Source of the DNA: Antedon mediterranea
Lineage: Eukaryota; Echinodermata; Crinoidea; Comatulida; Antedonidae
Direction: 5' to 3'
NCBI RefSeq assembly: GCF_964355755.1
Contig: NC_092677.1
Location: 9,260,601-9,324,600 of the forward strand
Length of the DNA: 64,000 nt
The notes under the pieces were generated by a model that searched no databases, had not been told where the DNA came from, and saw nothing but the letters and a program-made list of their open reading frames with translations. Of this stretch, positions 41,601 to 50,483 are shown in pieces (position 1 is the stretch's first letter; each line of letters opens with the position of its first letter). Both the position numbers and the translations under genes were made by a program.

Positions 41601-44600
41601 TAATCTAACATGAACTATTACTACCTAATGGTGGCATGGTTGCAGTGAGTGTATATGATAATGTTGATTTCATCTACACAGGTTGAACTAAAAGAAATTG
41701 AATCGTTAAAAATAAAGAATGAAGAATACGAAAATAAATGCCATCAACTACAAATGGAACTGGACGAAACTAATGAACGGTAAAGTTATTTCGTTTTATA
41801 TAATAAACTAAATATTTGCTTGTACAGTATTAATAATATTAATTTAATAAGTTTCAAAATTCTGTTTGTAGGTTGATGGAAATTAGACACTTATCAGAGG
41901 AATTACGAAGTCAGGCAGATCGTGCTAATTATGGATTTGACAGTTCAAACAAGATTAAGGATGAGGTTATTGAAGAGAAATTTGGGCTCTTGAAAGAGTA
42001 AGTGCTGTAAATGCTAGTGTTTTCCACCTCTTGTGTACTGTATGTAAAATAGGAACTGTGGAGTGGAGAATCCCACTTGGACATCTTGTCAGGTGATTAG
42101 ACTGCATGCTAAAAAATTGACTTAGTTATTTTTTATTTTAGAATTGCTGAAATGAAAGAAGTGTTAAACGAAGTTGAAGAAAGTAAAAAACAAATTGCAG
42201 GAGAATTAGAGAGGTAAGAGATGTATACAAATATTTCCTGGGCTTTCATTGTTTTATATACCGTACCACGCAATTTGGCAGTAGGCTAGGAATGAATACA
42301 TAGATTTGATTGGAGTAGGCTTAGCTCCTAGTGGCAGAAAAAAGGCCTGCATTTGATAATATGTAGCTTCAAGATATGTAATACTTTATTCCCAAAGTAT
42401 ACTTTATTTGTTTCTTCATATTTTTACTGGCCGCTAAATTTACTAAATGCTCTCTAAGTCAGCTTGCTACACAATCGTTGCGTCATACGTGTGGCTCTGA
42501 TTGTATTGAAGATAGAGGAAACAGACATCCACAGTTTAGCCGGTCTATAGTTCAAAGGCATGCCGGTATATAGTGTTTAATATACTGTAGATGTCTTTGT
42601 TGACACTACTGTTAGTGTAATTATTAAAAACACCTCAAAGCCTTCAACATTTGCTACAACAGAAGGACAAATAGCAAGTTTAATATGTTGTTAATACTGA
42701 CATTTCTATTTCCACTATAGAACCAGAGCATTGGAATGTACAGCATTCGAGAAGAAAGGGCAGCTGGAATCCAAACTGGAAGAAATAATGGAAGAAAAAT
42801 CTCGACTTGAACAGGTATGTGAATTTGTACCCAGTAACATTCATAGTTTCCATTTTGTTTATATAGTTATTGAGTACTTAAATATATCTGTACTTCATTT
42901 TTCTTTGAATGTGTTAATGATAATGCTATTATAATGAATTTAATTGCCATAAAAATAGGACAAATTCTTAAGCCTTATGTCCACTTCATATTTGTGGTCC
43001 GGAAGTAGTGTTTAGATATCTATATTTAGATACCTCCATTTCTTGATTTCTAAAAGAGAGCATTAAAACTAGTGTACCAATTAGCTAGTCGAGCAAATCA
43101 AGTATTTATTTATCAAGTACTTGCAGAAATATATTATTATTTATTGAAGTAATGCTTCCAAACCATAGGTGATTATCAGGTACAGAAATACATTTTTTAT
43201 TGAACTAATATTTTCAACCATAGGCCATTAAAAGGTTTTTACTGTTAGTCAGAAATAGAATATTTAGAGTACTAGTACTTCCAACAATAGGTTATTATCA
43301 GGTACAGAAATTAATTTTTGATTGAACTAATAGTTTCAACCATAGGCCATTAACAGGTCTTTACCATTAGTCAGAAATAGAATAATTATAGTACTAGTAC
43401 TTCCAACAATAGGTTATTATCGGGTACAGAAATGAATTATTTATTGAGCTGATATTTTCAACTATAGGCCATTATCTTGTCTAGTCAGAAATAGATTATT
43501 AAATCATATATGTTTTTATCAGGTAACATGTATATCGAATTAGTGCTTTCAACCAATTACTAGCTCTAGTCAGAAATAAAACATTTATAGTTCTAGTGAT
43601 ATTATATCGCGAGGTCTAGACATAAGTAGAAATAACTAGTACCTTAGATCACCCTTAGAATACCGCCGTAGAAGAACACTAGATACTTTCTCAACCATAG
43701 GTTATAGTCACTATTAGAATACTTTCGTCCAATATCATTTAATTAAAATATTCAGCAATAGGCCTACTTCCGGTACTTATTTGTGAATGGAATGTTTTGA
43801 CCTTTTTTGTAAATTATACACAGGATGTTGAGAAGACTAGGAAAAGCAATGAAGCCCTGAGGACAGAGAATACGAAGCTCGTAGGCCATCAAAACCTAAA
43901 GCAAAAAATTCAGCATCACATTCAGATTAAAAAAGAAAATAATCATCTGAGAGAGGTAATTGAACAATTGGAAATATAGTAGCACCCCTATTAAGGGGTG
44001 TAACTGCAGCCTACTTATAGGAGGCCCTCTAGAGTTCAGATAGATAAAAAGTAATAAGAGAGAATAAGGGCCTGTTTCTGCTGCAACTGCTCAAAATACG
44101 GTATAAAAATACGGTATAAAATACGGTATTTTTTATACCGTATTTTTTAGTACCCCGTTTCTGCTAACAATACTTCTTGGGTGGTCGTGTTAAATTTCAT
44201 CTTTTTTACCCAAATTGCCATTCATTTATTTGGTCGATAATTAAAAGTCGCAATAAAGGAAGTTTTACGTCTCACTTTCAACAGCCTAGCCCTAGTGATA
44301 GAGATGTTGTGAGAGCACAGAAAACATCGTAATGGGGACAATTAATTCATTCCCTCCCCGAGTTATTGTTTTTTGCAATGTTGTACTGCTTTCGCAGGCT
44401 CTTCAGCTTTGAGTTTACTTGCTTTGGAGAAAAGTCTATTCCATACTCCTGCTTTATTTTTTTAGAAATGTCTTTATAAATGTGGTTGTCCCTTTTATTA
44501 GTTGGCCAGACATTTTAGCTTCCCCACACACATTTATTTAGTAAAACTGTGACGTCTTCGCTCCACATTTTCGCCGAATATATCTATAGGCCTACACGTG

Positions 44601-47600
44601 TGTAAAGCAGCTGACAGCGACAGAAAATAAAAACACGAATGTTGACCTTTTGTCATGTAAAAAAAAAATACGGTATTTTTTATTGTCAGCAGAAACGGGT
44701 ACAAAAAATACGGTATAAATTTGTAAATACCGTATTTTATCCACAAATTTTGTGGGGAAAATACGGTATACAAAATACGGTATATTTTTTATGAGCGCAG
44801 TTTCTGCTGCCAAAAATATACCGTATATATACGGTATTCAAAAAATACCGTATAATATACGGTATTTAGTTGGCAGCAGAAACAGGGCCTAAGACATTTT
44901 TTATGACATAAAGTTTAGAGATAATCATTCTTAAAAGTATCTTTACCATAGGCTCCAATAAGGCTACAAGGTATTTACACATGGTTATTCATGTGATTGT
45001 AATTATAACTTATGACTTGTATTTTTAATTAGTTGAGTTTTACTTCATTGCTGAGAGCTAGCCCTAGGCTTTAGGGTATCATGTTCCCCAGCCCCATGAG
45101 TCAGACCTGTGCTTGTCTGCCTGTACGATGATGATATGATTAGGCCTACATTGTAATGCTAATCTTTGTTTTATTATAGTTTTCACGGTGTTTATTCAAG
45201 TTGCTAATGATACTGTAATTTGTAGAGATACAAGAGATAGTTCAGAGAATAAATAAAGGAACATCAGTATCTACAAAATTTGTAATTTATTTATAATGGA
45301 CGCCTACGGTAACAGTGAAAACTTAGCTGATGAAAACTCAATGAATCTAAGAGAACAGAGTTACAGACGCCCTACAGCTAAGGCCCTGTCAATTAGCATT
45401 GCTACTGAAGTAAAACTGTTGAGTCAAACTCGGAGAAAGGCTCAAGAAGCATCAAGTGAACTAGAGTAGAAGATGTTCCAAGCGACGAATTTGAGATACA
45501 AACTGCATTATGCAAAGCTAAAGCTGCATTAAAGGAATATAGTGATGCTTGGTGCGTATTGAATAAATTGTATGCACAAGATAGAGATGGTATTCATCGC
45601 GAAGATCACCTGGAGAATGAGAACATATATCTCACCATTGCCAACTCCATCCAAGCTAGTATAACAAGTGCTATGGATAAGGCACATGCATTAGCCCTTG
45701 AGTGTCAAGCCTCAAAATCTGCAGCATCAAAGAGTTCATGTCGATCTATTGTTAGCATTAAAGCTCAAGCCGTGGCGAATGCTGCTGCAGCCAACAAAAC
45801 TGCTCAATTTGTTGAAAAAATGGCTAAACAGAAAGCAGACCTTACAGCAAAGGAAGCTGAAATGGAAATTAAGAAAGCAGAAGCAAGGCTTGAAGAAATA
45901 AGGCGGGAAGCACAGCAAAGAACAGAACATGCCAAAGCCGAAGCAGAGTTCAAAGTTTTAGAGGCTAAACCAGCTGCAGCTGTAGAGAATGCACGAGTTG
46001 ATGCAATTCAACAGGAAATTCAGAACGGATATCGAGAAATTATGACCACCCCACACCAAACCTCAAATGATCATGCACTAAGGTTTCGCAACCTAACCAA
46101 ACCTCAACCTCTAATGACACAGACACAAGCAACAACAGCCCAACCAACAATGCCTCAAAATCAATCTAGCAGTACCACAGACTTAAACGCTTTAGCAGAA
46201 GCCTTTTCTTCAGCCTTCAGTATGAACCGCATACCAGCACCAGAGCCACCAATATTCTATGGCGATCCTCTTAAGTACTATGATTGGAACGCATCCTTTA
46301 GATGTTTAATCGAAAATAAAGGAATTTCTAAGGCAGACAGAATTCACTACCTTAAGAGATACATAGGAGGCCCAGCAAAGGAAGTTGTCAGTGGATACTT
46401 TCTGCTACCAGGTGAACATGCTTATGAAAACGCTAAAGCAGTTTTAGAAAAAAGATATGGAAATCCATTTATAGTTTCCGAAGCATTTAGAGACAAATTA
46501 GACAGCTGGCCAAGGATTCAAGCAAGAGATTACAATGGCCTTAGGCGACTCTCTGACTTTCTGAACCAATGCAACATAGCAATGAAGGAAATGAAAGGCT
46601 TGGAAGTTATTAATGACAGCAGAGAAAACCGGAAAATTCTTCAAAAATTACCAGATTGGTTAGTGAATAGATGGCGAAGAAACGCAGTGAGCGCTATGCA
46701 AATCAAGGGTAGTTATCCAACATTCAATGACTTTTCCACATTTTTGACGACCGAAGCTGAAATTGTTTGCGATCCTGTTACCTTAATACCAGAAAATGAA
46801 ACAAAATTCACAGAAAAAAGTTCAAGATATCGAAACCAATCTCAAACGCTAGCCACCAGTATCAGTGGAATGTCATCATGCTTCATGTGTAAAATGAATA
46901 ACCATCACCTAAGTGACTGCAGAGCGTTTGCCAGAAAACCTGAAACCGAAAAACAGCAATACATCAAGCAAAATGGTCTATGCTTCAGCTGCTTACAACA
47001 TGGCCATGTGTCAAGGAACTGTAACCAGAAAAGTATTTGTAAAATTTGCCAAAGGAGACATCCAACAAGTCTCCATGTAAAGGAGAGAGATTCAGCTCAC
47101 GAGATGACTGAAGCACAAATGCAGGTTATCAAGTTACAAGAGACTGTCACTAAGAAAGAGACACTATTGCAGGATTTAGCCACAAAGTATGCTAAGAAAA
47201 ATGATGAGTTAGCAGAAATTAAAGAAGAAAGAGATCTGGTTAAAAGGAAATCAGATGACGAACTTGCTTATATGAACAAACAACTTCAACAGGCTGTAGC
47301 GTCTAATCCACCTAACATTAGTGAACAATTGGCTTTACTACATGCAGAACTTGATGAGACTTATGGACAACAAATTGTTATGATTAAGTCACAGCTGCAG
47401 GAAAGACACCAGAATGAAATGCAAGAATTGAAAAAGAAATGCGAAGAAGATGCTGAAACTAATAACAAAATTAGAGATGCATTAGAACAGAATTTAAAGG
47501 AACTCCAAGACCAATTAGATGAGAAAGAGATGGACTTAGAGGCTTGTCAGAACATCCAAAAAGACTTTGAAGATCAAGTTGCACTTCTTAATAATCACAA

Positions 47601-49171
47601 CAAGGAACTAACAGAGAAAATGGAGAAAGAAGAAGATGTAACTTTGCAACTTCATCGAGAGCTTGATGAAGCTAACCAAGAAATACAGAAGAAAACTTCA
47701 GAGTTAGATGAAAGAGTTACCCAGTTTATTGATGAAAAAGAAAGATTGGAAAATGAATATCGGAAAAGGTTTGAAGATGAAAGTGCCCATCAAGAAGATA
47801 TCCATCGCATTGCATTAAACCAACAGCGTTCTGAAGTTGTTGCTGAAATTGATCGCAAAATGAAACCCAAAGTAGAAGAAGTTGAAGACCATTTCAAGGT
47901 TCAATTCTGTACTGAAAAATCGGACAAAGAGAACGAATTTGTTCAAGAATTCCAGAACATTCGACAGCAGTTAGCAGAATCTCATGCAGAAGAGATTGAA
48001 GCTGTTACAAAGAAAATCACAGATGAATTAACTGAAAAGCATGAGATTATGCTAGAGGAGGAAACGAAAAAGCTCTTCAAAGGAATAAATGATATATCTG
48101 AAGAGAAGGTATCGACGGAGCAGAATCGGAATAAAGATTGGATTGAAAATCAAGGAAAAGAATTAAAGGAACAAATTGTAAATATAAAAGTCGAGCTTCA
48201 ACAAGTGAACGAAAAGAATTCAAAAATACAAACTGTTAACTTATTCTTTATAGTTTTGGTAAATATTGTTAATATACTTCCAGTTTTGCATTGCTTGTGT
48301 TTATTCTGGCAAGGGTGGGAGTTAAGGTTAAATCATAGATGATTTGGGTGGGAGTGCAACTGCAGCCTACTTACGGGAGGCCCTCTAGAGTTCAGATAGA
48401 TAAAAAGTAATAAGAGAGAATAAGACATTTTTTATGACATAAAGTTTAAAGATAATCATTGTTAAAAGTATCTTTACCATAGGCTCCAATAAGGCTACAA
48501 GGTATTTACACATGGTTATTCATGTGATTGTAATTATAACTTATGACTTGTATTTTTAATTAGTGAGTTTTACTTCATTGCTGAGAGCTAGCCCTAGGCT
48601 TTAGGGTATCATGTTCCCCAGCCCCATGAGTCAGACCTGTGCTTGTCTGCCTGTACGATGATGATATGATTAGGCCTACATTGTAATGCTAATCTTTGTT
48701 TTATTATAGTTTTCACGGTGTTTATTCAAGTTGCTAATGATACTGTAATTTGTAGAGATACAAGAGATAGTTCAGAGAATAAATAAAGGAACATCAGTAT
48801 CTACAAAATTTGTAATTTATTTATGATGGACGCCTACGGTAACAAGGGGACACTTTTGGTACCCACAAAGTGTTCCTTTATTTGGGTGTCCACTAAATAG
48901 GAGTGTCCATAGACCATATTGACCACAATTTCAACATATATTTCCCTATATTTGTATCATGGGAAAGTGTCACTTGGGGTGTCCCAAATGAAATATACAC
49001 ATTTTGTTTTATTTCTCTTTTTGGAATGTTTACTTTTCTAACTGTACTTTTATTATTTTACAGGAAGTTGCAAGACTTAACGCCGAGCTCCTGAAGCAAG
49101 ACTTGTTAGACGGCTTCAAACGCAAACGACACTGCAGTCGTAGAGAAGAGCCAGAGTCACATTCGGCATGA
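26650..49171 (+). CDS. KIF15: kinesin-like protein KIF15 (kinesin-12), complete 34-exon gene
   Basis: Plus-end-directed mitotic spindle motor, 1378 aa predicted (human about 1388). Exons: 26650-26665, 28011-28026, 28371-28542, 28669-28745, 28903-28940, 29125-29222, 29717-29896, 30367-30468, 30726-30959, 31069-31127, 31393-31456, 31570-31693, 31834-31934, 32146-32307, 32822-33029, 33436-33557, 33949-34128, 34647-34835, 35224-35319, 35417-35501, 35944-36074 (or 36068), 38101-38178, 38476-38592, 38938-39093, 39468-39554, 39801-40028, 40365-40493, 41079-41336, 41682-41779, 41872-41997, 42142-42213, 42721-42814, 43824-43955, 49064-49171. Frame stays open throughout. Motor domain about residues 15-353: [11 protein letters not shown]-loop GQTGSGKT (95-102), switch I NRESSRSH (216-223), switch II DLAGSE (251-256), then neck and a long coiled-coil stalk. 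The end ([15 protein letters not shown]) is a segment shared by KIF15 and HMMR. The last intron contains a nested retroelement. The first two tiny exons are the least certain. Confidence 0.95.
26690..27905. repeat. CTAG/TAGGCCTA-rich low-complexity region in KIF15 intron 1
   Basis: Dense, irregular runs of CTAGGCCTAG, AGGCTAG and TAGCTAG words on both sides of a hAT-like insertion. Similar tracts occur at 59060-59145 and 60745-60960, and the octamer TAGGCCTA is scattered across the window. Confidence 0.75.
26887..27540. mobile_element. hAT-like non-autonomous element
   Basis: Terminal inverted repeats CAGCCCACGAAATTCA and TGAAATTCGTGGGCTG, beginning CAG and ending CTG as in hAT elements. Subterminal GGTCGGCAA/TTGCCGACC repeats occur at both ends. 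CTAGGC flanks both sides, but this is weak evidence for a target duplication in a CTAG-rich host. About 654 bases, no transposase frame. Confidence 0.7.
29261..29600. mobile_element. MITE in KIF15 intron 6, ATGTACTTGTCAAT termini
   Basis: ATGTACTTGTCAATGGTATGACCC on the left is complementary to GGTCATACAATTGACAAGTACAT on the right; about 340 bases, non-coding. Confidence 0.75.
30575..30664. mobile_element. hairpin MITE, CTCTGTCTACACTATC family (copy 2, partial)
   Basis: Only the right two-thirds is present: AAATATGGTAGTGATATGAGATCATCAT to GATAGTGTAGACAGGGCTTA. It lies in KIF15 intron 8. Confidence 0.65.
31203..31300. repeat. inverted repeat in KIF15 intron 10
   Basis: AGTTATTTACCCAGTAAGTT pairs with AACTTACCCAGGTAAATAACT; CATGGGTA and TACCC.. 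words extend the stem. Possibly a small MITE; outer ends do not match. Confidence 0.55.
32411..32523. mobile_element. hairpin MITE, CTCTGTCTACACTATC family (copy 3)
   Basis: TTAAGCTCTGTCTACACTTT to GATAGTGTAGATAGAGCTTTA, in KIF15 intron 14; the core matches the family in inverted orientation. Confidence 0.75.
33036..33366. repeat. minisatellite, about 20-bp unit, KIF15 intron 15
   Basis: About 17 imperfect copies of ACCAGGTTATAGTTTTTTA, differing mainly in T-run length and GG/GT changes. Confidence 0.9.
33748..33876. mobile_element. MITE in KIF15 intron 16
   Basis: AAGCCTTTTTCCCACTAGC and the complementary CTAGTGGAAAACTGCCTT bound 129 non-coding bases with an internal GCACATTGTTCC/ATGTGCAAT stem. 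Confidence 0.6.
35588..35924. mobile_element. MITE in KIF15 intron 20, ATACCATATTTATTCGAA family
   Basis: Left end ATACCATATTTATTCGAAAA; right end complementary (TTCAAATAAATACGGTAT). Internal GAGCATTTATTG and GGCGTTTAATTG words relate it to 5836-6046. About 337 bases. Confidence 0.7.
36180..36772. mobile_element. TTAA-flanked MITE in KIF15 intron 21
   Basis: Termini AGCTCAGGTACAGGC and GCCCGCACCTGTCCT are imperfect inverted repeats, flanked by TTAA at 36176-36179 and 36773-36776. About 593 bases, AT-rich, no coding frame. Confidence 0.65.
37100..38010. repeat. minisatellite with alternating 77- and 85-bp units, KIF15 intron 21
   Basis: The word TCCCAAA recurs at 37104, 37181, 37266, 37343, 37428, 37505, 37590, 37675, 37752, 37837 and 37922. 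Spacings are 77, 85, 77, 85, 77, 85, 85, 77, 85, 85; the longer unit has an extra CTAACAAG-type 8-mer. The first six spacings make a 162-bp higher-order unit. Each unit contains TTAATAAGGGTGTCCC, resembling the arm of the dispersed GGGGACAC palindrome. Confidence 0.92.
38672..38905 (-). mobile_element. tRNA-derived SINE (copy 2), KIF15 intron 23
   Basis: On the minus strand the B-box-like GGTTCAAGGCTC is followed by CTCAACCATTGTTCTGGTGGTAG and the same body as copy 1. The A box is degenerate. A third, weaker copy of the body lies at about 39195-39362. Confidence 0.6.
40047..40210. mobile_element. hairpin MITE, CTCTGTCTACACTATC family (copy 4)
   Basis: CAAGCTTTGTCTACACTATC to GATAGTGTAGACAGGGCTTTA, 164 bases, in KIF15 intron 26, with a partly duplicated core (ATATGGTAGTGATATG twice). 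It begins only about 19 bases after the donor of exon 26. Confidence 0.8.
40556..40685. mobile_element. hairpin MITE, CTCTGTCTACACTATC family (copy 5)
   Basis: CAGCTCTGTCTACACTATC to GATAGTGTAGACAGAGCTTA in KIF15 intron 27; near-perfect palindrome with TCCATATATGGA in the centre. Confidence 0.85.
41402..41546. mobile_element. MITE-like fragment, CAATGGCGTA termini
   Basis: CAATGGCGTAACGTC and ..CCTACGCCACTG form imperfect terminal inverted repeats around about 145 bases in KIF15 intron 28. Confidence 0.5.
43050..43600. repeat. degenerate tandem repeat, about 121-bp unit, KIF15 intron 32
   Basis: GGTTATTATCAGGTACAGAAAT recurs at about 43169, 43290 and 43412, with AACCATAGGCCATTA and TTAGTCAGAAATAGAATA between. 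About four copies, increasingly diverged to the right. Confidence 0.75.
44068..44889. mobile_element. PIF/Harbinger-type non-autonomous element nested in the 5' LTR
   Basis: Terminal inverted repeats GGGCCTGTTTCTGCTGC and GCAGCAGAAACAGGGCC, flanked by a 3-bp duplication TAA (44065-44067, 44890-44892). The uninterrupted 3' LTR shows the empty site. The subterminal regions are full of ATACCGTAT/ATACGGTAT palindromes and further TTTCTGCTG words. The interior retains a minus-strand Myb/SANT-like frame, typical of the second gene of PIF/Harbinger elements. 822 bases. Confidence 0.88.
44278..44568 (-). pseudogene. decayed Myb/SANT-like DNA-binding ORF of a PIF/Harbinger element
   Basis: On the minus strand an ATG at 44568 starts [11 protein letters not shown]; the same frame later gives [17 protein letters not shown] and [18 protein letters not shown], the aromatic/basic pattern of Myb/SANT-like (trihelix or MADF-like) domains that accompany Harbinger transposases. 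Two in-frame stops break it: a TAA between the first helix and WPTNK, and a TGA after NNNSGRE. It is therefore a fossil. No DDE transposase remains in the element. Confidence 0.7.
45296..48342 (+). CDS. Gag-coiled-coil fusion ORF of the LTR element (one frame break near its start)
   Basis: The frame opens with ATG 45296 inside the LTR, runs 57 codons to TAG at 45467, and resumes in another frame just upstream of that stop; the long frame then runs to TAG at 48342, 12 bases before the 3' LTR. Numbering from 45559: Ala/Glu/Lys-rich helix (about 30-160), DUF1759-type Gag region beginning [13 protein letters not shown] (about 231-377), two CX2CX4HX4C zinc knuckles ([14 protein letters not shown] about 441, [14 protein letters not shown] about 475) and a third C/H cluster ([13 protein letters not shown]). 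Directly after this, residues about 511-892 are a continuous Glu/Lys/Gln-rich coiled coil that is not part of Gag. The last 35 residues are hydrophobic and look like non-coding tail. Whether a protein is made is unknown. Confidence 0.85.
47089..48234 (+). other. captured coiled-coil segment within the LTR element
   Basis: About 380 codons without a stop or intron, starting after the Gag Cys/His cluster ([16 protein letters not shown]) and ending near VNEKNSKIQ. Composition and heptads are those of a long cytoplasmic coiled coil. Host coiled-coil exons in this window average about 120 bases, so an uninterrupted 1.15 kb stretch suggests reverse-transcribed, spliced host mRNA. The donor gene is not identified; a centrosomal scaffold (AKAP9/pericentrin-like) is a weak guess. 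It does not match the KIF15 stalk encoded here. Confidence 0.7.
48355..48844 (+). repeat. 3' LTR
   Basis: Starts TGCAACTGCAGCC and ends ACGGTAACA. Carries AATAAA at 48778-48783, on the KIF15 sense strand. Preceded by GGGTGGGAG. Confidence 0.93.
48845..48910. repeat. right part of GGGGACAC palindrome split by the LTR element
   Basis: AGGGGACACTTTTGG..AAAGTGTTCC..ACTAAATAGGAGTGTCC continues the left part at 43981-43998 (CACCCCTATTAAGGGG). One copy of the target duplication removed, the two halves restore a typical member of the dispersed family. Confidence 0.75.
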
Positions 49172-49292
49172 ATAAAATGATGCCGATATAAATGTATAAT
49201 TATTTTAGTTTTGATACTGAATATAGCAATTAGTGATACAATTATGTTCCCTCACCTGTTTTCGCTTAGAAATTTAAGTTTGGTACGTTTGA

Positions 49293-49298
49293 AATAAA
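49293..49298 (+). terminator. polyadenylation signal AATAAA, KIF15
   Basis: AATAAA about 120 bases after the KIF15 stop; another overlaps the stop codon itself (49171-49176), too early to be the preferred site. Confidence 0.4.
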
Positions 49299-50030
49299 CA
49301 ACAGTGGGTGATAATTTCTTTTAAAACTATGTAAGAGTAAAAAAATTGTATTAACCATAGAGATTATTTCTATATGTATTAACTGTTAATATTAGGACAT
49401 TTTAGTTTATTACACTGTATATATGATTCCCCTACGTGTACAAAACAATATAAGCATATTTCATACATTAGGAAGAGGTTAGACAAAGGGCATGGTTTAG
49501 TCTAGTTTCTAGACCGAAATTAGTAAAACGATGACTATTTTGGGACATATGGTGTTTGATACATAATACATGGGCTGACAAGCATTTGATCATAATCCAC
49601 ATCTAAAGATAGATATTAAATTATATACCCTTATTAATTATTAACTTCATCTTCAACTTCCTTTCATCATTTCTTTTTACATACAACAGATCAGATAATA
49701 CATCGCGTTGTGATTGATCCAATTACTTGTGCTGCACTTGCATCCAAATGGAAACCCAATCGTTGGGCTGCTAGTCTCATTATTTCCTACTAATCAATAA
49801 CATCTTCTCATTGGTCAGTCCATCATCTTTTGGCGCCTACTATCAGTTCATTATCATTATGACGTCATTACAGCATCTTTTGCTGTACCCCGAGTATCGT
49901 ACATTCGTGCTTGTTAATCTAGCATCCTTATTAATAGAGTATCTCCCAATTATGTGCCAATGCATGTAATCATGTCCAATTATTGTTATAAAGTAGGGTA
50001 GCAGGGAGTGACAACTGCTTAATCCTTTAA

Positions 50031-50376
50031 AGATGTATTGTCCCCCAAAATCATGAAAAATAAAGATTTTTAAAATCGGACTTTGAATAGGCCATTTTGC
50101 AGTTTTAATGAAGTTGTTCACTTCCATAATAAAAAAAAACGGGGGGAAAAATTATTTCACCTATAAAAAGACAAAATAAACAGTTAAATTACCCAAAAAC
50201 TCATTGTCTTCCAGACAATTTGACCATTTTTTGCTTTAAATTACATTTTTCTTAGGTAAATAAATTTTTTTCAGACCCAATTTTTTGTGAGAGTGAATAA
50301 CTATTATGTGAAATTAAAATAACATATTCAACAAAAAAATTTATAAAAAATATTTTTATAGGGGGACAATATATCT
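50031..50376. mobile_element. TTAA-flanked MITE, AGATGTATTGTCCC termini (copy 2)
   Basis: AGATGTATTGTCCCCC and GGGGGACAATATATCT, flanked by TTAA at 50027-50030 and 50377-50380. Same family as 9712-10263 but internally shorter (346 bases). Confidence 0.8.
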
Positions 50377-50483
50377 TTAAATAAAAAAAAAAGGCTTTTG
50401 AATTGTATATAGTGCTCAATTAAATGAAACTTATGCTCACTGGTTGCTTGTGTTTTCTCTAACTCATGTTTATATACCATAGA

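Larger units (their letters stand above)
43999..45314 (+). repeat. 5' LTR, interrupted by a nested Harbinger-type element
   Basis: Starts TGTAACTGCAGCC, ends ACGGTAACA. Interrupted at 44068-44889. Contains AATAAA at 45248-45257 and, within its last 19 bases, the ATG (45296) of the Gag reading frame. Confidence 0.93.
43999..48844 (+). mobile_element. BEL/Pao-type LTR retroelement, non-autonomous, in KIF15 last intron
   Basis: Complete by structure. A 5-bp target duplication AGGGG (43994-43998 and 48845-48849) flanks TG..CA LTRs. The 5' LTR (43999-45314) is 491 bases once its nested insertion is removed; the 3' LTR (48355-48844) is 490. They differ at about six substitutions and one indel by eye, so insertion is fairly recent. 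The internal region is only about 3.0 kb and encodes Gag fused to a coiled coil. No protease, reverse transcriptase, RNase H or integrase is present, and no canonical primer binding site (TGG..) directly follows the 5' LTR. A GGGTGGGAG purine-rich run precedes the 3' LTR. It must have been mobilised in trans. Same transcriptional orientation as KIF15. Confidence 0.93.

Noticed and set aside
47089-48234. Coiled coil as an alternative internal exon of KIF15
   Set aside because: It lies between the two LTRs, in frame with Gag, and the flanking KIF15 exons join in phase without it.
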